From Microbacteriaceae bacterium PS02068 (GTDB lineage: Bacteria; Actinomycetota; Actinomycetes; Actinomycetales; Microbacteriaceae), in the NCBI GenBank assembly GCA_029959325.1, contig JASCPF010000008.1:1-64000 (forward strand): 64,000 nt of DNA. The letters are read 5' to 3'. The notes beneath the pieces were generated by a model. The model was given only the letters and a program-made list of their open reading frames with translations. It did not search any database and had not been told where the DNA came from. Below are positions 8,824 through 18,000 of the stretch, piece after piece. Position 1 is the first letter of the stretch. Every line of letters begins with the position of its first letter. The translations under genes were made by a program, and so were the position numbers.

Positions 8824-9759
8824 ATGTCGACGATTGCATCGTCGCCTCTGCGCCCGGCCCCCGACGGGGCCGGGCGCAGGCGGGGCGGCACACTCCGTTC
8901 TCTGTCACGCTCGACACCGCTGATCCCCGCGATCGTCTTGCTGGTCATCTTCCTCGTCGGGCCGATGGTCTTCGCCCTGTGGGGCTCGCTCACCAACGCC
9001 GCACTCACGGGCTACCGCGCCGCCAAACCGCAGTTCGTCGGGCTCGACAACTACATCGCGCTCTTCGCCGACCCGCAGTTCTGGAGCTCGGTGGGCTTGA
9101 CGCTGTCGTTCGTCTTCTTCTCTGCCATCGTCGGGCAGAACGTCCTCGGCATGGCGCTCGCGGTGCTCATCCGGGCCGGAAGCAAGGTCCTCTCCACCTT
9201 CGTCAGCACGCTGGTGGTCATCTCGTGGGTACTGCCCGAGATCGTGGCCGCGTTCGCCCTCTATGCGTTCTTCTCGTCAGACGGCACCCTCAACGCCACG
9301 CTCAACTCGCTCGGGCTGGGCAGCGTCAGCTGGCTCATCGACTACCCGATGCTGGCAGTCATCCTGGCCAACATCTGGCGCGGGACGGCGTTCTCGATGC
9401 TGGTCTACAGCGCGGCCCTCTCGGAGGTGCCGCCAGAGATCAGCGAAGCCGCCCAGATCGACGGCACCAACTCGGTGCAGCGCTTCTTCCTCATCACCTT
9501 GCCGATGATCCGCCGTTCGATCGCCACCAACCTGATGCTCACCACTCTGCAGACCGTCGGCACGTTCGGACTCATCTGGGTGATGACCGGGGGCGGTCCT
9601 GGTACCCGCAGCTCGACGCTTCCCGTGCTCGCCTACCAAGAGGCGTTCAAGTTCGCGCAGGTCGGCTACGGCACGGCGATCGCCGCCGTGACGATCGTGC
9701 TCGGTGCGGTGTTCGCGGCCATCTACATCAAGATCCTGAAGCCCGAGGTGGAATCGTGA
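8824..9759 (+). CDS. Sugar ABC transporter permease (MalF/UgpA-like)
   Basis: A 311-residue inner-membrane subunit with six predicted helices and the EAA loop (SEVPPEISEAAQIDGTN) that docks the ATPase. The start at 8824, 5 nt after the lipoprotein stop, gives a short cytoplasmic N-terminus before the first helix, as usual for this family. The stop overlaps the GTG of the next permease. No ATP-binding subunit is encoded in the operon, so a shared MsmK/UgpC-type ATPase elsewhere is expected. Confidence 0.92.
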   Translation: MSTIASSPLRPAPDGAGRRRGGTLRSLSRSTPLIPAIVLLVIFLVGPMVFALWGSLTNAALTGYRAAKPQFVGLDNYIALFADPQFWSSVGLTLSFVFFSAIVGQNVLGMALAVLIRAGSKVLSTFVSTLVVISWVLPEIVAAFALYAFFSSDGTLNATLNSLGLGSVSWLIDYPMLAVILANIWRGTAFSMLVYSAALSEVPPEISEAAQIDGTNSVQRFFLITLPMIRRSIATNLMLTTLQTVGTFGLIWVMTGGGPGTRSSTLPVLAYQEAFKFAQVGYGTAIAAVTIVLGAVFAAIYIKILKPEVES

Positions 9760-10616
9760 GCGCCGCTGTCATGACTCGACTGACGGTCGATTCGCCCGTC
9801 CGCAGCCGTGGTCGCTGGCTGGCGAACATCCTGTTGGTCGTGCTCGGGGTCGTGTTCGTCGTTCCGATCGCGTGGATCGTGCTGTCGTCGATCAACCCCG
9901 CTGCGACCGTGTCGATGTCGGTCCCGACCGGGGTCACCTTCGACAACTTCGCCGAAGTGCTCACCTTCAACCAGTCGTACCTGCCGCTGTGGAACTCCGC
10001 GATCATCTCGTTCGGCACCGCAGCCCTCACCGTCGTCGTGGGCATCCTCGCCGCGTACCCGCTGTCGAGGTTCAACATGCGGTTCCAGCGCGGCTTCCTC
10101 TACAGCGTGCTGTTCGGCTCATGCCTGCCGATCACGGCGCTGATGGTGCCGGTCTACGCGATGTTCGTGCAGTTGCGGCTGCTCGATTCGCTGTTGGGTG
10201 TGGTGCTGTTCATGTCGGCGACGTCGCTTCCGATGGCGATCTGGATGCTGAAGAACTTCATGGACTCGGTGCCGGTCTCTCTCGAAGAGGCGGCCTGGGT
10301 CGACGGAGCCTCGCCCATGCGCGCCCTCTCGCAGATCGTCCTCCCGCTCATGCGACAGGGCATCGGCGTCGTCTTCATCTTCGTGTTCACGCAGGCGTGG
10401 GGGAACTTCTTCGTCCCGTTCGTGCTGTTGTTCAGCTCAGAGAAGATGCCCGCCTCGGTCGCGATCTTCCAGTTCTTCGGCAACCACGGCGCTGTCGCGT
10501 ACGGACAGCTCGCGGCCTTCGCGATGGTCTACTCGGTGCCGATTCTCGTGCTCTACCTGCTGATGCAGCGCCTGACGGGCAGTTCGTTCGCCCTCGCCGG
10601 CGGCGTCAAAGGCTGA
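9756..10616 (+). CDS. Sugar ABC transporter permease (MalG/UgpE-like)
   Basis: A 286-residue partner permease with the EAA motif VSLEEAAWVDGASPMRALSQ followed by I-LPLMR. The GTG start overlaps the preceding stop (GTGA) and GAGGTGG precedes it by a few bases. An ATG at 9771 is a less likely alternative. It forms the heterodimeric channel with the upstream permease. Confidence 0.92.
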   Translation: MSAAVMTRLTVDSPVRSRGRWLANILLVVLGVVFVVPIAWIVLSSINPAATVSMSVPTGVTFDNFAEVLTFNQSYLPLWNSAIISFGTAALTVVVGILAAYPLSRFNMRFQRGFLYSVLFGSCLPITALMVPVYAMFVQLRLLDSLLGVVLFMSATSLPMAIWMLKNFMDSVPVSLEEAAWVDGASPMRALSQIVLPLMRQGIGVVFIFVFTQAWGNFFVPFVLLFSSEKMPASVAIFQFFGNHGAVAYGQLAAFAMVYSVPILVLYLLMQRLTGSSFALAGGVKG

Positions 10617-10664
10617 GCCCACCCCTCTCTCCTCGTTTCCCCCCTGTCCGGAAAGGACTTCCCC

Positions 10665-13600
10665 ATGCACGACCGCAGCACTCTCGCCGAACTGCGCATC
10701 GACCGCTTCCTGCGCGAGCGCCTGGCCGCGAACATCCACCGTGCGACCGCACCGCTGCGCGTCGAGGTGTGGGAGGCGCCGGGCGAGCCTGTCGCGTTCG
10801 CCGAGGCGGCGGCCGCCGAGTTCGTCGAGTTCGAGACAGGACGCGAGTGGGGCCGCCCGTGGGGCACGACGTGGCTGCGCGTGCGCGGCGAGGTGCCGGC
10901 CTCGTGGCGTCGGCCCGACGGAACGTTGCTCGACGGCACCCGCGCCGAGCTGGTGGTGGACCTCGGTTTCACGAGCGGCCAGGTCGGGTTCCAGAGCGAG
11001 GCGATGGTGTGGACGACAGATGGCCGTCCGGTGCGCGGCATCGCGCCGTTCAACAACGTCGTGACCGAGGCCGTCGACGCCGACGGCCGCATCGACGTGT
11101 TCATCGAAGCGGCGTCCAATCCCGATGTCGGAAGCCTCTTCACCTTCGAGCCGACGCCGCTCGGCGACCCGGCGACGGCCGGCACAGCGCATCTCTACCG
11201 GCTGCGCCAGGTCGACGTGGCCCTGCGCGATCTGGAGGTTGCGGCGCTGCGCGCCGACACCGTCGCACTGCGGGGTCTTGCCGCCGAGCTGGATGCCTCG
11301 AGCCCCCGCCGCGCCGAGATCCTCGCCGGTCTCGAGGCCATGATCGACGCCGTCGACCCGGACGACGTCGCGGGCACGGCCGCGACGGGCCGGGCCGTGC
11401 TCGCCCCGCTGCTGGCACGGGGGGCCCACGCGAGCGCGCACACCCTGCACGCCGTCGGGCACGCCCACATCGACTCCGCGTGGCTGTGGCCCGTGCGTGA
11501 GACCGCGCGGAAGGTCGCCCGCACGTTCTCGAATGTGCTCTCGCTGATGGACGAGGATCCCGACTTCGTGTTCGCGAGCTCGTCGGCCCAGCAATTCGCG
11601 TGGATCAAGCAGTTCTACCCCGACCTGTTCGCCCGGATCGTCGAGCGGGTACGCGAAGGACGCTTCATCCCGGTGGGAAGCATGTGGGTCGAGTCCGACA
11701 CCAACATGCCCGGCGGCGAGGCGCTCGCGCGTCAGTTCGTCGCGGGCAAGGGCTTCTTCCAGCGCGAGTTCGGCGTTGACACCCTCGAGGTGTGGTTGCC
11801 CGATTCGTTCGGCTACACCGGTGCGTTGCCGCAGATCGCCAAGGCCGCGGGAGCCCAGTGGTTTCTCACGCAGAAGATCTCATGGAACGAGACGAACCGG
11901 ATGCCCCACCACACGTTCCAGTGGGAGGGCATCGACGGCACACGACTCTTCACGCACTTCCCTCCGGTCGACAAGTACAACTCCGACGTGTCGGCGGCTG
12001 ACCTCGCCCACGCCGAACGCAACTATGCCGACAAGGGCCGCGGCACCGTCTCGCTTCTGCCGTACGGATTCGGCGACGGCGGCGGCGGGCCCACGCGCGA
12101 GATGACGGCGGCGATCGCCCGCGCCGCCTCGCTGGAAGGTTCACCGCGCACGGTGCACTCCACTCCGCACCGGTTCTTCGAGACCGCCGAGGCGGAGTAC
12201 CCCCACCCCGAGGTCTGGGCCGGCGAGCTGTACCTCGAGTTCCACCGCGGCACCTACACGAGCCAGTTGCCCACCAAGCAGGGCAACCGTCGCAGCGAAC
12301 ACCTGCTGCGCGAAGCAGAGCTGTGGGCGACGACGGCGTCGGTGCACACCGGCACCGCGTATCCCGCGGAACGTCTGGAACGCCTCTGGCAGACCGTCCT
12401 GCTCCAGCAGTTCCACGACATCCTGCCGGGCTCGTCGATCGCCTGGGTGCATCGCGACGCCGAGCGCAACTATGCCGCGGTCGCGCGCGAGCTCGAGGAG
12501 ATCATCGCCGACAGCCTCCGCGCGATCGCGGGCACCGGTGAGAACCGTCTCTCCGTCAACGCCGCCCCGCACGCCCGTGCGGGCGCGCCGGCGCTGGGCG
12601 CCGCACCGGCGAGCCTTCCGCGCGCCGTCCCACCCGTCGCCGACGGCGACGGGTGGGTGCTCGACAACGGCATCGTGCGCGCGCGCATCGACGGGCGCGG
12701 CCTCGTCACCTCGCTGATCGACATCACGTCGGGGCGCGAGGCCGTGGCGCCGGGCGCAGTGGCGGGTCTGCCGCAGCTGCACCGCGACACACCGACGCAG
12801 TGGGATGCCTGGGACATCGACGCGCACTACCGCCATCACGTGACCGATCTCGACGGCGTCGAGTCGATCGAGGTCGATCACGACGTGATCGTCGTGTCGC
12901 GTGCCTTCGGCTCGTCCCGCCTCGTCGAGCGCATCCGTCTCGAGGAAGGCTCGCGCGTGGTGTCGTTCGACCTCGACCTCGACTGGCACGAGAAGCAGAA
13001 GCTGCTGAAGTTCGCGTTCCCCCTCGACATCCACACGCACACGGCGACCTCAGAGATCCAGTTCGGTCACATCGAGCGGCCGATCCACACGAACACCTCG
13101 TGGGACGCCGCGCGATTCGAGACCGTCGCGCACCGATGGGTGCGGGTGGCCGAGCCCGACTTCGGCGTCGCGATCGTGAACGACTCGACCTACGGCCACG
13201 ACATCACGCGGCAGGCTCGCGACGGCGGCGGCACCGTCACGGTCGCGCGGCTCTCGCTGGTGCGCGGTGCACTGTTCCCCGACCCGACGCAGGACCAGGG
13301 CCACCACCGCCTCTTCGTCGGAATCGCGGTCGGCGCGGACGTCGAGGCGGCGGTGCGCGAGGGCTACCGCGCGAACCTGCCGGTGCGGACGATCGAGGCC
13401 GCGGCCACCGAGATCGCCCCCCTCGTCGCCGTCGATCACGCCGGCGTCATCGTCGAAGCGGTCAAGCTGGCGGAAGACGGCAGCGGCGACGTCGTGGTGC
13501 GGCTCTACGAAGCACTCGGGCGCCGAGCAACCGCGCGCGTGACTCTCGGTTTCGCGACAGCCACGGTCGTCCAGACCGATCTGCTCGAGCGCGAGATCGC

Positions 13601-13703
13601 GGCGACGGCGCTCGAGGGCGCCGAGGCAGAGCGGGTGTCGTTGCGGTTGCGCCCGTTCGAGATCGTCACCCTGCGGGTGCGACGGTCAACGCCGGGTCAG
13701 TGA
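10665..13703 (+). CDS. Alpha-mannosidase, glycoside hydrolase family 38
   Basis: This cytoplasmic enzyme (1012 residues, no signal peptide) releases alpha-linked mannose. GH38 zinc and catalytic motifs are visible: GHAHIDSAWLWPVRETARK near residue 265, SDTNMPGGEALARQF near 345, the nucleophile in VWLPDSFGYTGALPQ near 377, and FHDILPGSSIAWVH near 583. The C-terminal half is the beta-rich GH38C domain. The ATG at 10665 is preceded by GGAAAGGA. It ends the importer operon and would digest the imported glycan. It converges on the thiolase at 13734. Confidence 0.95.
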   Translation: MHDRSTLAELRIDRFLRERLAANIHRATAPLRVEVWEAPGEPVAFAEAAAAEFVEFETGREWGRPWGTTWLRVRGEVPASWRRPDGTLLDGTRAELVVDLGFTSGQVGFQSEAMVWTTDGRPVRGIAPFNNVVTEAVDADGRIDVFIEAASNPDVGSLFTFEPTPLGDPATAGTAHLYRLRQVDVALRDLEVAALRADTVALRGLAAELDASSPRRAEILAGLEAMIDAVDPDDVAGTAATGRAVLAPLLARGAHASAHTLHAVGHAHIDSAWLWPVRETARKVARTFSNVLSLMDEDPDFVFASSSAQQFAWIKQFYPDLFARIVERVREGRFIPVGSMWVESDTNMPGGEALARQFVAGKGFFQREFGVDTLEVWLPDSFGYTGALPQIAKAAGAQWFLTQKISWNETNRMPHHTFQWEGIDGTRLFTHFPPVDKYNSDVSAADLAHAERNYADKGRGTVSLLPYGFGDGGGGPTREMTAAIARAASLEGSPRTVHSTPHRFFETAEAEYPHPEVWAGELYLEFHRGTYTSQLPTKQGNRRSEHLLREAELWATTASVHTGTAYPAERLERLWQTVLLQQFHDILPGSSIAWVHRDAERNYAAVARELEEIIADSLRAIAGTGENRLSVNAAPHARAGAPALGAAPASLPRAVPPVADGDGWVLDNGIVRARIDGRGLVTSLIDITSGREAVAPGAVAGLPQLHRDTPTQWDAWDIDAHYRHHVTDLDGVESIEVDHDVIVVSRAFGSSRLVERIRLEEGSRVVSFDLDLDWHEKQKLLKFAFPLDIHTHTATSEIQFGHIERPIHTNTSWDAARFETVAHRWVRVAEPDFGVAIVNDSTYGHDITRQARDGGGTVTVARLSLVRGALFPDPTQDQGHHRLFVGIAVGADVEAAVREGYRANLPVRTIEAAATEIAPLVAVDHAGVIVEAVKLAEDGSGDVVVRLYEALGRRATARVTLGFATATVVQTDLLEREIAATALEGAEAERVSLRLRPFEIVTLRVRRSTPGQ

Positions 13704-13733
13704 GGGTCACTGCGGGTCACGACGGGCGAGTCC

Positions 13734-14915
13734 CTACAGCCGCTCGATGATGGTCGCGTTGGCCATGCCGCCGCCCTCGCACATGGTCTGCAGGCCGTAG
13801 CGCCCGCCCGTCGCCTCGAGGTTCGCGAGCAGGGTGCCGAGCAGGCGCGTGCCGCTCGACCCCAGCGCATGACCCAGCGCGATCGCGCCGCCCCAGGGGT
13901 TGAGCTTCGCGGCGTCCGCCCCGACCTCGGCCGCCCACGCCAGCGGAACCGACGCGAACGCCTCGTTCACCTCGTAGGCATCCAGGTCGTCGATTCCCAG
14001 GCCGCTGCGGTCGAGGATCCGCCGCGTCGCGGGGATCGGCCCGGTCAGCATCATCAGCGGATCATCGCCCACGACGGCGAACGCGTGGAACCGCGCCCGC
14101 GGCGTGAGCCCGAGTTCGAGAGCCTTGGCCTCGCTCATGATGAGAACGGCGGATGCCCCGTCGGTCAGCGGTGACGAGTTGCCCGGCGTGATGCGCCAGT
14201 CGATCTCGGGGAAGCGCGCGGCCATGGCATCCGTCCGGAACGCGGGCTGCAGTCCGCCAAGGCCCGCCACCGCCGTGCCGGGGCGCACGGTCTCGTCGAC
14301 CTCGACGCCCGCCACCGGGAGGAGCTGCGAGTCGAAGCGCCCCTGCACGGCGGCCTCGGCGGCGCGCTCATGCGACTCGGCGGCGTAGGCGTCGAGATCG
14401 TCGCGGCTGAGCCCCCAGCGCTGCGCGATGAGCTCCGCCGACACACCCTGGTTCACGAGTCCCTCGGGGTAGCGCTCGTGCAGCCCCGGCGAGAACGGCG
14501 ACCCGGCGACGGATGCCGCGACGCCCAGCGGCACGCGACTCATCGACTCGACCCCGCCGGCGATCACGATGTCGTACTGGCCCGCCATCACGCCCTGCGC
14601 GGCGAAGTGCGCGGCCTGCTGGCTCGACCCGCACTGCCGGTCGATCGTCGTCGCCGGCACGCGCTCGTCGAAGCCGGCCGCCAACACCGCCTGTCGCGCG
14701 ATGTTCATCGTCTGCTCGCCGACCTGGCTCACGCAGCCCAGCAGCACGTCGTCGATCTGCGCCGACTCGAGGCCGCTTCGCTCGAGCACGCCCCGCAGCA
14801 CGTGTGCCGCGAGATCGACGGGATGGATGCCGCTGAGGGCACCCCCGGGCTTGCCTCGACCCGAAGGGGTACGGACGGCGTCGACGATGACGGCGGTGCG
14901 GGCGGCGATGCTCAT
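13734..14915 (-). CDS. Acetyl-CoA acyltransferase (thiolase)
   Basis: This enzyme catalyses thiolytic cleavage of 3-ketoacyl-CoA or condensation of acetyl-CoA. The 393 residues are standard. All catalytic motifs are intact: nucleophile in TIDRQCGSSQQAAHF, VNEAFASVPLAW, GHALGSSGTR, and the acid/base Cys in TMCEGGGMANA. I start at the ATG at 14915 (MSIAARTAVIVDAVRTP). ATGs 4 and 5 codons upstream are alternatives. It stands alone and is useful as an intact reference for the unusual thiolase at 52309. Confidence 0.93.
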   Translation of the reverse strand: MSIAARTAVIVDAVRTPSGRGKPGGALSGIHPVDLAAHVLRGVLERSGLESAQIDDVLLGCVSQVGEQTMNIARQAVLAAGFDERVPATTIDRQCGSSQQAAHFAAQGVMAGQYDIVIAGGVESMSRVPLGVAASVAGSPFSPGLHERYPEGLVNQGVSAELIAQRWGLSRDDLDAYAAESHERAAEAAVQGRFDSQLLPVAGVEVDETVRPGTAVAGLGGLQPAFRTDAMAARFPEIDWRITPGNSSPLTDGASAVLIMSEAKALELGLTPRARFHAFAVVGDDPLMMLTGPIPATRRILDRSGLGIDDLDAYEVNEAFASVPLAWAAEVGADAAKLNPWGGAIALGHALGSSGTRLLGTLLANLEATGGRYGLQTMCEGGGMANATIIERL

Positions 14916-15006
14916 GGCATCCATCATGCCGCGCGGCGCCGCTGCCGGGGCTGCGGCGAGGTCCGGCAGCACCCGGCCGCCGGACCTCGCGAGCGTCGCC
15001 CCCGCC

Positions 15007-18000
15007 TCAGTAGGCCAGCACCGGCAGCACGCCCTTCGCGCGCGAGTCGGTCCATCCCGGCGCACCCGCGAAGGTCACCTTGATGACGTGCACTCCACGC
15101 GTGAGCTTCGGCACCACGGCGGTGAACCGGCCGCGATCTGCGGCGGTGAGGGTCACCGCCGCGACCGTCTTGCCGTTGTCGGTGACGGTCACCGTGCCGA
15201 CGGGCGCCGAGCGGTCGTCGGCGGTCACCCGTCCGGTCACCGTCACGGACGAGCCGTTGCGCACGAGCAGCCGGTCGGGCTGTGCGACCACGTGCGTCGC
15301 GACCTGCTCGACGTGCCTCTCGGTCAGGACGGCGACCGATCGCGCGGGCACCGTGACGGTTCCCGTCGCGGCATCCCAGCTGGTCGTCTTCACGACGGCG
15401 TCGGCGCCGCCGGCCTGCGCGGCGGTGAGCGCGAACCGGCGCCCGGCGAGCGCCGGCACCGTCTGGGTCGTGGCCTCGGGCGAGGCGTTGAACACGACGA
15501 GCGCCCCGTCGAGCTTCGGATCGGCATCGGCGCCGATGAGGTCGTCGATCGCCATCACGATGACGCCGGGCGTGGCATCCTTGCCGCCGTTCGGGAACGA
15601 GACCTTCTGCTCGATGAGATCGGCCGACCCCAGGCGCAGCAACGGCACCTCGCTGCGCACGCGCAGCAGATCGAGCGCCGACGCCTCGGCCGCGGCGATG
15701 TCGGCGGGGCCCGGCTTCAACGCCGGGTTCGCGAGCAGCGGCTGCATGATCCCCCACTTGTCTCTGTTGTCGGCCGCCATCGGCAGGCCCGACCCGAAGG
15801 TCGACTGCTGGCCGGTCCAGTCGATGCGGTTGAACCAGTCGCCCGAGTTGTAACTGTTGCGATCGAGCGACTTCGAGCGCAGCAGCTCGGTGCCGGCATG
15901 CCAGAACGAGGGCGTCTGCGACAGCGTGACGGCCGCGAGCGACAGCGTGTTCATGCGCACCCGGTCGGACATCGACGTGTCGGTCGGCAGCTTCAGCACG
16001 CCGATGTCGTACAGCGTCTCGTTGTCATGCGCGTCGACGTAGCTGATGATCTCGCCCGGCTGTTCGGCGTAACCGGCAGCCTGCCCGTTGTAGTCGAGCT
16101 CGGACCCCTTCTTCATCGATCCGTCCGAGGTCGTCAGCGAGAAGCCCGCGAGGTTGCCGGCGAGGCCGAGTTTGACGAGATCGGTCTGGTGGCCGAGGTC
16201 GGCGAGGGCCTGCTCGGGCGTCCCGTTGATCGGGTTGCCGTTGGGGTCGGTGGCCAGGCCCGTGCCGAACCCTTGCTTGAAGGTCGACGAGCCATCGACC
16301 GGGCTGCCGCCGTGCACGGCGTCGCGCAGACGGTCGCTGAACGTGCCGATGCCCGTGCCGCCCAGGTTCCCCTGCCGCGCCTGCACGAACAGGGCGTCAT
16401 CGGCGACTTCGCCGAAGTTCCAGCCCTCGCCGTAGAGGTAGACCTTCGAGCCGTCGACACCGTCCTTCTTCAGGGTCAGCTCGTCGAGCGCGGCCCGCAC
16501 GGCGAGCATGTTCGCCTTCGAGTGGTGGCCCATCAGATCGAAGCGGAAGCCGTCGACCTTGTATTGCTTGGCCCACAGCACGACCGAGTCGACCATGAGC
16601 TTCTGCGCGACCTCGTGCTCGGTGGCCACGTTCTGGCAGCACGTCGAGGTCTGCACCGCGCCATTGCCGTCGAGACGCTGGTAGTAGCCGGGCACGACCT
16701 GGTCGAGCACCGAGGTGCCCGCCTGGCCCGACGCCGGCGTGTGGTTGTACACCTCGTCGAGCACGACCTGCAGGCCCATCTTGTGCAGCGAGCCCACCAT
16801 CGAACGGAACTCGCCGACCCGCGCGCCGCCCTCGGGGTTCGTCGCGTACGAGCCCTCCGGCGCCTGATAGTGGAACGGGTCGTAGCCCCAGTTGAACCCG
16901 TCGGTGTCGGCCACCGCCGAGACGCACGCCTGCTGCTGGTCAGAATCCGGGGGCAGCGCGGCGAGGTCGCACGCGGGCACGGCCTGCGCCGCACGGTCTT
17001 CCTGGATCGTCGCGATGTCGAACGAGGGCAGCAGATGCACCGTGTTCATCCCAGCCGCTGCGAGCTGTTTCAGCTGCTTCGTGCCCGCGCTGTCGCGGGC
17101 GAAGGCGAGGTAGGTGCCACGCTCGTTTGCGGGCACGGTCTCATCGGTGATCGAGAAGTCGCGGATGTGCAGCTCGTAGATCGACCGGTCGACATCGCGT
17201 GCGATGACGGGTGCCTTCGTGTCCTTCCACACCGTCGGCTGCCACTTCTTGTCGCTGAGGTCGACGGCGACCGATCGAGTGGAGTTCGTGGTGAGCGCCA
17301 CCGAGTAGGGGTCGGTCACATCGTTCGTCTCGATCTTCCCCGTGGTCGGGGCGTAGACCGTCACCTCCCACAGGTATTCGTCGCCCTTCAGGCTCTTGCC
17401 GCCGGAGACCGTCCACGTGCCCGACGCGGGATCGAAGGATGCCTCGTGCCGCTGCGGTTCGCCTGAGCCGGTGCCGGTCCCTGAGCCTGCGCCGGTCCCT
17501 GAGCCTGTCGAAGGGTCCCAGGTCAGCAGGGTCGCCGACTGCGCCGTCGGCGCCCAGACCCGGAACGTCGGCTTCGCACCCCGGAACGAGACGCCGAGCA
17601 CGTCGCTGCCCGCCGCATCGGCGTAGAGGTCGTCGAGCACCCCCGGGATCTGCACCCCGGTGTACGCGCTGAGCGCGCCGTCGGCGCCACGCTGGGCGAC
17701 AGCGAGCTGGCCGCGCAGCAGTGCGGCAACGGCATCCCGATCTTGCCCGTCGACCTTCAGGGCGATGTAGCCGGCGAGAGCGGGGAACCGTTCGCGCTGC
17801 GCGGCGGTGAGCCCCCCGGTGACGCGGGTCAGCGCGATCGGTTCGCCGCCGGTGACGGTGCCGTCCGCGATGGCCAGCCCGGCGGTCGCCGAGCCGTACA
17901 GCTGCCAGGTGGCCGCGTCGGCCTTCGTGCCGAGCTCGCCGGGCCAGACGATCGTATCGGCGTCGATCCAGTGCGCGCGCGACTGGCCCGTGCCCGGCAG

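Noticed and set aside
14569..17466. 965-codon plus-strand open frame
   Set aside because: Covers two unrelated genes on the other strand and lacks any domain; such frames are expected at this GC content.
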